This document shows, piece after piece, positions 45,295 through 53,473 of a stretch of 64,000 nt of DNA; position 1 is the first letter of the stretch; every line of letters starts with the position of its first letter. The position numbers were made by a program, and so were the translations under genes. The stretch is from Sulfurimonas denitrificans DSM 1251 (GTDB lineage Bacteria > Campylobacterota > Campylobacteria > Campylobacterales > Sulfurimonadaceae), in the NCBI RefSeq assembly GCF_000012965.1, contig NC_007575.1:868001-932000 (forward strand), read 5' to 3'. Below the pieces are notes generated by a model. That model saw only the letters and a list, made by a program, of their open reading frames with translations. It ran no database searches and was not told the DNA's origin.

Positions 45295-48200
45295 ATGGTT
45301 GAAAAAGTAATAGATTTTAGCTCAAAAAATATATTTTTAGTTCTTATACTCTCAGCTATTTTAACTTTTGTGAGTATATTTAGTCTTAAAAACATCTCTC
45401 TTGATGCGCTCCCAGACCTCTCTCCTCCTCAGGTTATACTACAAGTCTCGTATGAGGGGCAGTCTCCTAAAATCATAGAAGAGCAGGTTTCATATCCGCT
45501 TATAAGCTCTTTGATGTCACTTCCAAATATTAAGACGATTAGAGCTATGAGTAGTTTTCAAAATGCTCTTATATATATAATATTTAAAGATGACACTGAT
45601 ATTTATGCAGCTAGAAGTAGGATACTAGAGCAACTCTCTTCAATACTTCCAACACTTCCTGAGGGTGCAAAAGTTAGCATGGGACCAGACGCTACGGGAG
45701 TAGGGTGGGCGTATCAGTATATATTGAAGTCAAATAAACTAAATCTCTCAGAATTAAGAGATTATCAAGATTACTACTTAAAGTATGGGCTCTTAGGTGT
45801 TGATGGTGTTAGTGAAGTGGCTGCTGTTGGGGGTTTTGTAAAGAATTATCAGCTTTTAATTGATCAAGATAAGATGGTTAAATATGATATAGGAATTGAT
45901 GAGATAATCAATGCACTAAAGAAAAACAACCAAGATAAAGGTGGTGGTGTACTTTTAGAGAATGGTTATGAAAATATTATTCAAGCTCGTGGATATTTAA
46001 CGAGTTTAGAAGATATGAAAAACATCACACTAAAGGTAAACGGTGTAACACCGCTAAGGCTCTTAGATATAGGTGAAGTTGTAGAAACTCCACAATCAAG
46101 ACGAGGTGTTGCTGATTTTAATGGTGAGGGAGAAGTAGTCGGCGGTATAGTTTTGGTGCGATATAAAGAGAATACTTATGAAGTGATAAAAAAAATAAAA
46201 GCCAAAATAGAGACGCTAAAGAGTGAGGATGTAGAGATAATTACAACTTATGATAGAAGTAAACTCATAGATAAAGCTATCGATACACTCAAAAACACAC
46301 TACTTGAAGAGTCTATTATTGTAATCATTATTACAACTCTTTTCTTATTTCATTTTAGAAGTGCTTTGGTTGTTATCATTGTGCTACCCATGACCATACT
46401 TCTTACTTTTTGGCTTATGAGTCTATTTGAGATAGGCTCAAATATTATGAGTTTGGGTGGCATCGCTATAGCCATTGGTGCCATGGTAGATGCTTCTATT
46501 GTTATGATAGAGAATGCCCATAAACACTTAAGTAAAAGTGATGGTACTAAGAGCAGAGTTGAAATAATCATAGACTCTTCAAAGCAGGTTGGTCGCCCAA
46601 TATTTTTTGCTCTTATCCTTATCGTTGTCTCATTTTTACCAATATTTGCACTTGAGGGTCAAGAAGCTAGGCTCTTCTCGCCCTTAGCATATACAAAAAC
46701 ATTCGCCATGCTAATAGGTGCACTTTTATCTATCACTTTAGTGCCAGTTTTAATGATACTTTTTATAAAAGGAGATATCAAAAAAGAGGAGAGTAACTAT
46801 ATAAATAGATTTTTTATCTTTTTATATACTCCTTTGTTAAAACTATTTTTAAAATTAAAATACCTTGTTTTTGTTTTTCTCGTCATAGGTATAGCTTACA
46901 TATACCCTCTTTACAATGCTCAAAAATGGGAGTTTATGCCACAACTCAATGAGCAAGATTTTATGTATATGCCAGTGACTCCTTATGGCATAAGCATTGA
47001 TTTGGCAAAAGAGATTACTCAAGAGACGGATAGGATTATTAAAAGTTTTCCAGAAGTTGATACTGTTTTTGGTAAAGCAGGTAGAGCAAATAGTGCAACT
47101 GATCCAGCTCCGCTTGGCATGATAGAGACAATCATAACTTTTAAAGATAAATCTGTTTGGAGAGAGGGCATGACTTATGAGAGGCTCATGCAAGAGATGG
47201 AGGAGAAGCTAAAAATAAAAGGGTTGATTAACTCATGGACATATCCAATTAGAGGCAGAATAGATATGCTCTTAACAGGAATCCGCACACCGCTTGGGAT
47301 TAAGCTTTATGGAGATGATAATAAAATCTTAGAAGAGATATCTTCACAAATAGAGCAGAAATTAAAAACTATGCCATCAACATTAAATATATCTGCCGAT
47401 AAATCAAATAGCGGATATTTCTTAGATGTGGATATCAAACAAGATAGTTTATCACGATATGGACTTACAAAGCAAAACATACTAGATACTATCTCTTTTG
47501 GTGTTGGAGGTTTGGGAGTAAGTACTTTTATAGATGGTCTTAAGAGACACCCTATATCTATAAGAGTGAACTCAAATCAAAGAGAGAGTATTGAGAAGAT
47601 AAAAGAGTTAAAGGTTAAAACAAAATTTGGTTTTTTACCAATTGAGATGTTTGCAGAGATTAAGTACATAGAGAGCCCTAGCGTTATAAAGAGCGAAAAA
47701 GGGATGAAGGTCTCATTTGTGTATATTACGCCAAAGAGTGATGTAAGTGCTGATGAGTATAAAAGTGCAGCTAAAGATGCACTGCAAAGTATAGAACTTC
47801 CAAAAGGGTACTATTATGAGTTTGCAGGGCAAAGCGAGTATTTAGAAGCGGCTAAAAAGAGACTGGCTTTTATCATCCCAATAGTTCTTCTTAGTATATT
47901 TGTTCTTATATATTTTGCTCTTAAAGATGTTCTCAATTCTCTTATTGTTTTCTCAACTCTGCCATTTGCAATTCTTGGTGGACTTTTATATATAGATTAC
48001 CTTGGATTCAATCTCTCTATAGCAGTAGTTGTTGGCTTTTTAGCACTTCTTGGCATTGCTGCTGAGACAGCTATAGTTATGATTATTTATCTTGAAGAGG
48101 CTATAAATGAGAAAATATCTACACATCAAGAAGCTATAATTAGAGGCTCTGCAGGACGGTTAAGACCAAAGCTTATGACAGTTTTTGCAATTCTTGGTGG

Positions 48201-48342
48201 ACTTATTCCTATCATGTATATTCATGGAGTAGGAAGTGAAGTTATGCAGCGTATTGCCGCACCTATGATTGGAGGAATTGTTACTTCTGCAATTTTGACG
48301 CTTCTTATTATTCCTTTGTTATACTCTATAAGAAAAAGATAG
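45295..48342 (+). CDS. CusA-type Cu(I)/Ag(I) RND efflux pump
   Basis: 1015 residues with twelve predicted helices and two large periplasmic loops. Helix 4 reads GAMVDASIVMIENAHKHL, the heavy-metal RND form with one Asp. The CusA methionine triad appears conserved: M559 (FMYMP), M609 (PLGMIET) and M658 (RIDML). Their spacings of 50 and 49 equal those of E. coli CusA M573/M623/M672. This argues for Cu(I)/Ag(I) rather than Zn/Co/Cd. It stands between the adaptor gene and the two-component genes. Confidence 0.92.
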   Translation: MVEKVIDFSSKNIFLVLILSAILTFVSIFSLKNISLDALPDLSPPQVILQVSYEGQSPKIIEEQVSYPLISSLMSLPNIKTIRAMSSFQNALIYIIFKDDTDIYAARSRILEQLSSILPTLPEGAKVSMGPDATGVGWAYQYILKSNKLNLSELRDYQDYYLKYGLLGVDGVSEVAAVGGFVKNYQLLIDQDKMVKYDIGIDEIINALKKNNQDKGGGVLLENGYENIIQARGYLTSLEDMKNITLKVNGVTPLRLLDIGEVVETPQSRRGVADFNGEGEVVGGIVLVRYKENTYEVIKKIKAKIETLKSEDVEIITTYDRSKLIDKAIDTLKNTLLEESIIVIIITTLFLFHFRSALVVIIVLPMTILLTFWLMSLFEIGSNIMSLGGIAIAIGAMVDASIVMIENAHKHLSKSDGTKSRVEIIIDSSKQVGRPIFFALILIVVSFLPIFALEGQEARLFSPLAYTKTFAMLIGALLSITLVPVLMILFIKGDIKKEESNYINRFFIFLYTPLLKLFLKLKYLVFVFLVIGIAYIYPLYNAQKWEFMPQLNEQDFMYMPVTPYGISIDLAKEITQETDRIIKSFPEVDTVFGKAGRANSATDPAPLGMIETIITFKDKSVWREGMTYERLMQEMEEKLKIKGLINSWTYPIRGRIDMLLTGIRTPLGIKLYGDDNKILEEISSQIEQKLKTMPSTLNISADKSNSGYFLDVDIKQDSLSRYGLTKQNILDTISFGVGGLGVSTFIDGLKRHPISIRVNSNQRESIEKIKELKVKTKFGFLPIEMFAEIKYIESPSVIKSEKGMKVSFVYITPKSDVSADEYKSAAKDALQSIELPKGYYYEFAGQSEYLEAAKKRLAFIIPIVLLSIFVLIYFALKDVLNSLIVFSTLPFAILGGLLYIDYLGFNLSIAVVVGFLALLGIAAETAIVMIIYLEEAINEKISTHQEAIIRGSAGRLRPKLMTVFAILGGLIPIMYIHGVGSEVMQRIAAPMIGGIVTSAILTLLIIPLLYSIRKR

Positions 48343-48354
48343 TAAAATGGCGAT

Positions 48355-49011
48355 ATGAAGATTTTACTATTAGAAGATGATGTTATTTTATCTGAAATAC
48401 TCTATGAGCACTTAAGTGAAAAAGGTTATGATGTCTCATCAGCTTATGATGGCGAGGATGCTTATGAGAAGATTATAAATAGCCGTTTTGACTTTATGCT
48501 CTTTGATGTAAATGTTCCACTTTTAAATGGATTTGAGTTGCTAAGACTCTTGGGAGAGCAACATGTAAACATACCGACTATTTTTATCACATCATTAGAT
48601 TCTGCACATGATTTAAAAAGAGGGTTTGATTTGGGTTGTGATGATTATCTTAAAAAACCTTTTGATTTAGTAGAACTTGATGCGAGGATAAATCATCTCT
48701 TAAGAGTGCACAACTTAAACTCTTTACATGTAGTAATAGACGCTAAAAGTTATCTTGACAAACTTACTTATGAACTTGTAAAGGGTGAGCAAAGAGTAAA
48801 ACTATCAAAAAAAGATTTTGAAATCATAGAGTATTTTTTATCGCACAGAGAGAGGATAATCTCACATGATGAGCTCGCAGCAAATATTTGGCTTGATTCT
48901 GAAACACCATCAGATTCAACACTTAGAACTTACATAAAAAACATCAGAATATATCTTGGAAAAGATTTTATAACTACTATAAAAGGAGTCGGTTATAGAG
49001 TTAACATCTAG
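48355..49011 (+). CDS. OmpR-family response regulator of the efflux operon
   Basis: 218 residues. Receiver with LLLEDDVIL, phospho-acceptor D in MLFDVNVPLLNGFELL and K in YLKKPFDL, then a winged helix ending KGVGYRVNI. It probably controls the efflux genes upstream; direct repeats at 42662 are a candidate site. AAAAGGAG inside its last codons is the likely ribosome site of the kinase gene, which overlaps in another frame. Confidence 0.93.
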   Translation: MKILLLEDDVILSEILYEHLSEKGYDVSSAYDGEDAYEKIINSRFDFMLFDVNVPLLNGFELLRLLGEQHVNIPTIFITSLDSAHDLKRGFDLGCDDYLKKPFDLVELDARINHLLRVHNLNSLHVVIDAKSYLDKLTYELVKGEQRVKLSKKDFEIIEYFLSHRERIISHDELAANIWLDSETPSDSTLRTYIKNIRIYLGKDFITTIKGVGYRVNI

Positions 49012-50134
49012 CGAGAAAAAGTCTCTTTATGGCTTTTTAGGACTTTACCTAAGTTCATCTATCTTTTTAATTATCATCATTGCATTTAGCTTTTATAGCT
49101 ATGAGGCTTCAAATATAAGAAGTGCCAAAAAAGAGAAAATGCAAAATATAGCACTAAGTATCTCTTCTAAAATAATCTCATCTTACATGCACTCAGAAGA
49201 GTTACATGTAGAGGCTGTAGATGGATATGAGATAGCTCTTTATAGCATAGATAAGGAGCCAATAGCTGGAGAATTTTCTGGTGTTAAATTTGTACAGGGT
49301 TTTTATGAAGATGGAGAGTTTGATTACTTTGTAGATCTTACTCCACAACTTCATCATGGCGTAAAGTATCTAGTACTAAAGAGTAAAAATGCAAATGAGC
49401 AGATTTTAAAACTGATAAAAAACACTCTCTTTATTGCCATATTTTCTGTTATTTTGGTTGTAGTTGTTGGTTACTTTTTAACAAAGATGTTTTTAAAACC
49501 TATACAAAATGAGAGAATAAAATTTGATAAGTTTATAAAAGATTCTACTCATGAGCTAAACACTCCAATTACTGCTATTTTAATGAGCATTGATAGGTTA
49601 AAGAAAGAAAATATTGATGAGAAAATTTTAAGTCGTGTTCAAATAAGTGCAAAAAGAGTGCAAAAAATATACTCAGATTTGACATACCTTCTTATGGATA
49701 ACAAAAGTCAAGAGACAAAAAAGCTAAATATAAAGAGTATGATAGAGAGCGAACTGACACTCTATGAAGATTTGGCGAGTAAAAAATCACTCACAATAGA
49801 AAAAGAGTTAGAAGATTTGTTTTTTAGTATTGATGAGGTAAGTGCGCAAAGGTTGTTTAGCAATCTGCTCTCAAATGCAATAAAATACAATAAGCACGGC
49901 GGAGTAATTGAGATAAAGCTTAAAAATGGGGAGTTAATTATCAGTAACAGCGGCATAGGGATAAAAAAAGAGCTGCAAGATAAAATTTTTGATAGATTTT
50001 ACAGAGCCAATGATTACGAGGGTGGCTTTGGAATAGGGCTCGATATTGTCAAAAGAGTTTGTAGTAGATATAGTATTGATATAAAGATCTCTTCAAAAGA
50101 GAGTTCGAAAACAACCATAAAACTAAAGTTTTAA
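48995..50134 (+). CDS. Sensor histidine kinase of the efflux operon (possible ATA start)
   Basis: The kinase frame is open from 48983. The first helix (LYGFLGLYLSSSIFLIIIIA) is encoded by about 49031-49090, yet there is no ATG, GTG or TTG in frame before 49139. ATA at 48995 follows AAAAGGAG (48981-48988) by 6 bases and is the best start, giving 379 residues. Then come a short periplasmic domain, a second helix (FIAIFSVILVVVVGYFL), the H box STHELNTPITAIL, the N box NLLSNAIKYNK and G boxes SNSGIGI and GGFGIGLDIV. All catalytic residues are present. It likely senses metal in the periplasm. Confidence 0.85.
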   Translation: MELTSSEKKSLYGFLGLYLSSSIFLIIIIAFSFYSYEASNIRSAKKEKMQNIALSISSKIISSYMHSEELHVEAVDGYEIALYSIDKEPIAGEFSGVKFVQGFYEDGEFDYFVDLTPQLHHGVKYLVLKSKNANEQILKLIKNTLFIAIFSVILVVVVGYFLTKMFLKPIQNERIKFDKFIKDSTHELNTPITAILMSIDRLKKENIDEKILSRVQISAKRVQKIYSDLTYLLMDNKSQETKKLNIKSMIESELTLYEDLASKKSLTIEKELEDLFFSIDEVSAQRLFSNLLSNAIKYNKHGGVIEIKLKNGELIISNSGIGIKKELQDKIFDRFYRANDYEGGFGIGLDIVKRVCSRYSIDIKISSKESSKTTIKLKF

Positions 50135-50140
50135 GAGATT

Positions 50141-50165
50141 TGGATGGGTTTACCCATCCATTTTT
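50141..50165 (+). terminator. Intrinsic terminator after the two-component operon
   Basis: TGGATGGGT and ACCCATCCA pair around TT and are followed by TTTTT. It starts 7 bases after the kinase stop. It is the clearest rho-independent terminator in the window. Confidence 0.8.
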
Positions 50166-50169
50166 GCTC

Positions 50170-51141
50170 TTATGTATGCCCTTTTGATAACATTTTAAGG
50201 CTTATGAGAAGATATTTTTGATTGAACTGATTAATCATCTCAGAATCTTTCATCATTAACTTAAGAGCCTCAAAAGATGAGAGACTTTTTCTGTGTGGTC
50301 TGTGGCTTGTAAGTGCGTCAAAAACATCACAAATCCCTATAATGGCAGCAAAATCACTAATGTTTTCTTTTGTTAATTGGTTTGGATAACCAGTTCCATC
50401 ATAGCGTTCATGATGATGCATAATGGCATCTATTATGTATGGATCTAAGATTTTATTCTGCTTTATGATTTCAACACTGTAGTTACAATGTTTTTGCACT
50501 GCTTGACTCTCTTGAGCGCTAAGTTTTGCCTCTTTTGTAATAATATTAGTATCAATTTTTTTAAGACCAATATCATGAAGAAGTGCTGCAACACCCAATT
50601 TAATGAGCTGAATCTCTGAATATTTAAGCGCATGTCCTAAGGCAAGAGAGTAGATGGCAACATGTAATGAGTGATACTCTAAGAGATCTTCATCTCGTAA
50701 ATATGTCATAGTGTTTTTTATAAAATATTCATCATATTTAATTAGAAAAATAATTGATTTTATAATTAATTCAGTGCAATCAGGGTCTATTTTATTATCT
50801 TGGCTCTTGATAAAAACATTAAAGAGCTTAGAAGTTACATCATAAAGAAGAGCAACTCTTTTTTGGTGATTCTCTCTGTTGTGACGTATGTAGTACCTTA
50901 GACTTTTACATGAGAGTATCTGTTTATCTTCATCTGAGGTAGAAATATATAATGCCTCATGGTTTTTAAGTTTACTCCAAAGAGTCTCACTTATGTATGT
51001 GCCAGCTTCAATAATTATTACATAATCATTATCTTTTTTAATATAAATATCAAAAGGTACAATCTGATCAACGGAGATAGTATTAATGTCAAATTGTATA
51101 TAACTATGTGAGTAGTCTAGTTTAGTTTTAATAATTTTCAT
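50170..51141 (-). CDS. HD-GYP domain protein (cyclic di-GMP phosphodiesterase)
   Basis: 323 residues from the ATG at 51141. The N-terminal 130 residues are a DUF3391-like beta-rich region (QIVPFDIYIKKDNDYVIIIE). The HD-GYP domain has EYHSLHVAIYSLALG, LLHDIGLKKIDTNI, HHHERYDGTGYPNQL and GICDVFDALTS, so metal ligands and the GYP loop are intact. It should hydrolyse cyclic di-GMP. TATAAT at 51149-51154 leaves almost no 5' leader. It faces the intrinsic terminator of the kinase gene. Confidence 0.9.
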   Translation of the reverse strand: MKIIKTKLDYSHSYIQFDINTISVDQIVPFDIYIKKDNDYVIIIEAGTYISETLWSKLKNHEALYISTSDEDKQILSCKSLRYYIRHNRENHQKRVALLYDVTSKLFNVFIKSQDNKIDPDCTELIIKSIIFLIKYDEYFIKNTMTYLRDEDLLEYHSLHVAIYSLALGHALKYSEIQLIKLGVAALLHDIGLKKIDTNIITKEAKLSAQESQAVQKHCNYSVEIIKQNKILDPYIIDAIMHHHERYDGTGYPNQLTKENISDFAAIIGICDVFDALTSHRPHRKSLSSFEALKLMMKDSEMINQFNQKYLLISLKMLSKGHT

Positions 51142-51148
51142 AAGCGCG

Positions 51149-51154
51149 ATTATA
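51149..51154 (-). promoter_or_regulatory. -10 box for the HD-GYP gene
   Basis: TATAAT on the minus strand, with only 7 bases between it and the ATG, so transcription should begin at or next to the start codon. Confidence 0.5.
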
Positions 51155-51229
51155 GCGAGATGTTTGAAAATAAAAGTTGTACTAAACAATTATTGGCTAA
51201 AATATTTTTTTGAAACAAAGGTAAAAATT

Positions 51230-51550
51230 ATGCAGATAATAGTAGATTCTCTTAGAAAAAAAGGCAAAATTTATAAAAAAATGCAAGAGATTTTTCCTAA
51301 AGAGTTAGGAATAAGAAACAGAATTAAAATATATAAAGCAACTGATATCACTGGATATTTCTGGGCGATTTTTGTTATCTCTCAAAAGAGTAAACTGCTA
51401 ATAAAAGATGTTGAGAAATTTGAAGAGATTTATACAAAACTTACTCTTTTTTGTGCACATAATTTTAAACATAAAACTATTTTTATAGACGCACCGCTTT
51501 GCTCAAAAGCAAAGAGTGCACTCCAAGAGCTGGGTTGGAAAATTCAGTAA
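51230..51550 (+). CDS. Conserved hypothetical protein upstream of coaX
   Basis: 106 residues, basic, no signal peptide. I do not recognise it. Predicted alpha/beta with a Lys-rich N-terminus (DSLRKKGKIYKKMQEIFP) and two cysteines (LFCAHNF, APLCSKA). ATG at 51230 has AAAGG upstream; the frame is open to 51164. Its stop overlaps the coaX ATG (TAATG), so the two are translationally coupled. Confidence 0.65.
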   Translation: MQIIVDSLRKKGKIYKKMQEIFPKELGIRNRIKIYKATDITGYFWAIFVISQKSKLLIKDVEKFEEIYTKLTLFCAHNFKHKTIFIDAPLCSKAKSALQELGWKIQ

Positions 51551-52167
51551 TGCTTCTTTGTGATATTGGAAATACAACTTATCATTTTTTTGATGAAAAC
51601 TCATCATACAAAGAGGATGCAAAACTCTTTAATCCATCATCCATAAAGAGAGAAGTTTTTTATATATGTGTAAATTCCAGTGTAAAAGAGCGCCTATCTT
51701 TGCTAGATAATTGGATTGATTTATCGCTACATGTAGATATGAGCAGATACTATAAAACAATGGGAATAGATAGAATTATGGCTTGTGAAGCGATAGAGAG
51801 TGGCGTGGTTGTAGATGCGGGCAGTGCTATTACTGTAGATATCATAAAAAATGGAAACTTTGAGGGCGGTTTTATATATGCTGGAGTTAAAGCCATGAAT
51901 GAGTGTTATAAAAATATCTCCGCTCAACTTGAGTACTCATTTAACTTTGAGCTTGATTTGGATAAAATGCCGAAAAATTCTCGTGATGCCATAAGTTATG
52001 GATACCTTGGGCTTCTTTATAAAGAGGTTGCCTCTTATGGTATGAAAATATATCTTACAGGCGGAGATGCAGGGCAGTTTAGTAAACTTTTTTTAAACTC
52101 AGATGTAGATGAGTTACTGCTTTTTAAGGGGATGAAAAATATTATGAAAAAGGCGAATTTATGCTAA
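51550..52167 (+). CDS. coaX: Type III pantothenate kinase
   Basis: 205 residues from the ATG at 51550. LLCDIGNTTYHFF (phosphate motif 1), MGIDRIMACEAI and VVDAGSAITVDII (pantothenate and ATP motifs), FEGGFIYAG and IYLTGGDA identify CoaX, which uses a monovalent cation and is not feedback-inhibited by CoA. It overlaps hisG by 7 bases. First step of CoA synthesis. Confidence 0.93.
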   Translation: MLLCDIGNTTYHFFDENSSYKEDAKLFNPSSIKREVFYICVNSSVKERLSLLDNWIDLSLHVDMSRYYKTMGIDRIMACEAIESGVVVDAGSAITVDIIKNGNFEGGFIYAGVKAMNECYKNISAQLEYSFNFELDLDKMPKNSRDAISYGYLGLLYKEVASYGMKIYLTGGDAGQFSKLFLNSDVDELLLFKGMKNIMKKANLC

Positions 52168-52790
52168 CAGTTGCACTTCCAAAAGGGCGCATTGCGCAAG
52201 AGACTTTAGAGATTTTTGAGACTCTATTTGGTGATGGGTTTGCGTTTGATGATAGAAAATTAATCCTAGAGACTCCAAAATTTCGCTTTTTGCTTGTTAG
52301 AAATCAAGATGTTGCTACCTATGTTTTTCATCAAGCAGCTGATATCGGAGTTGTGGGGCTTGACACCTTAGAAGAGCAGGGACTTGATGTAATTCGTCTG
52401 CTTGATTTAAAACGTGGTATCTGCAAAGTTGCTATTGGAATGAAAAAGGGCGAGAAATTTGACCTTAACAAACCAGAGATAAAAGTCGCTTCAAAGATGG
52501 TAAATATTACAAAACGCTACTTTGAAGAGCGCGCTGTCTCAGTTGATATCATCAAACTATATGGCTCAATAGAACTAGCTCCTCTTATAGGTCTTGCTGA
52601 TATGATTGTCGATGTTGTAGAGACTGGCTCAACTATGAAGCAAAATGGACTTGAAGTTGTAGAGGATATCATGACTTCATCAACTTATCTTATTGCAAAT
52701 AAAAACAGCTACATCGCTAAAAAAGATGAAGTTCTTGATATCTATGAGAAGATTAAGAGCGTAATTGATGCGGAGCAAAAAATAAAATGA
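52161..52790 (+). CDS. hisG: ATP phosphoribosyltransferase, short form
   Basis: 209 residues. TVALPKGRIAQETLEIF at the N-terminus and the PRPP loop VDVVETGSTMKQNGLEVVE at about residue 150 are diagnostic. The C-terminal regulatory domain is absent, so this is the short HisG that needs HisZ for activity and histidine control; hisZ is not in the window. The methyltransferase ATG overlaps its stop by 4 bases. Confidence 0.95.
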   Translation: MLTVALPKGRIAQETLEIFETLFGDGFAFDDRKLILETPKFRFLLVRNQDVATYVFHQAADIGVVGLDTLEEQGLDVIRLLDLKRGICKVAIGMKKGEKFDLNKPEIKVASKMVNITKRYFEERAVSVDIIKLYGSIELAPLIGLADMIVDVVETGSTMKQNGLEVVEDIMTSSTYLIANKNSYIAKKDEVLDIYEKIKSVIDAEQKIK

Positions 52791-53470
52791 CAAACCTTGA
52801 CCTTTATGCAAAAGCTGAACATCTCTTAGGTATAGAAGAAGCGACTGAAGCACTATATGATTTGTACCGTTCAGAGCTAGATAGTTACAGCGTTAAAACA
52901 CTTTTAGATGTTGGATGTGGTCGTGGCGGTTTTATGAAGCGTATGATAAGCGATGGCGTTACATGTAGAGGAGTTGATCTTAGCTCAGTTATGGTTGAAG
53001 AGTGCAAGGCAAACGGTTTAGATGCTCAGTGTATTGATATATCAAAAGTTGATGCAAAATATGATGCAATCGTGGCTATCTTTGATGTATTGAATTTTTT
53101 AAACGAAGAGGAACTGTTAAAGTTTTTAGATGAAATCTCTCTTAGGCTAAGTGATGATGGAGTTTTCATCGCAGATATTAACACGCTTTATGGCTTTAAG
53201 GATGTCGCAGAGGGGAGCATGAGCAGTGAAAACGAGAGAGAGTTTTTAGTAGTTGATGCAATTTTTGAAGATGATAAGCTCTTTACAAAATTTACCATGT
53301 TTGAGATGTGTGAAGATGAGAGATATAAAAGGTATCAAGACACCATAGTACAATATTTTCACAAACTAAAAATCTTTGAAAAGCAGAAATCTTTAAAGCT
53401 CATAGATAAGCAGACTTTCTCTTTATATGATACAAAAGATAAAACACTTCTTATCTTTAAAAAGGCTTAG
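52787..53470 (+). CDS. Class I SAM-dependent methyltransferase
   Basis: 227 residues. SAM motif I is LLDVGCGRGGFMKRM, motif II region CRGVDLSSVMVEECKANG, then AIVAIFDVLNFLNEEELL. It resembles small-molecule methyltransferases; the substrate is unknown. It is coupled to hisG. It converges with the receiver-kinase gene, with 3 bases between the stops. Confidence 0.82.
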   Translation: MTNLDLYAKAEHLLGIEEATEALYDLYRSELDSYSVKTLLDVGCGRGGFMKRMISDGVTCRGVDLSSVMVEECKANGLDAQCIDISKVDAKYDAIVAIFDVLNFLNEEELLKFLDEISLRLSDDGVFIADINTLYGFKDVAEGSMSSENEREFLVVDAIFEDDKLFTKFTMFEMCEDERYKRYQDTIVQYFHKLKIFEKQKSLKLIDKQTFSLYDTKDKTLLIFKKA

Positions 53471-53473
53471 CTA

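Noticed and set aside
49139-50134. Sensor kinase starting at the ATG 49139
   Set aside because: This would remove the first membrane helix clearly encoded at about 49031-49090 in the same frame and has no ribosome site.
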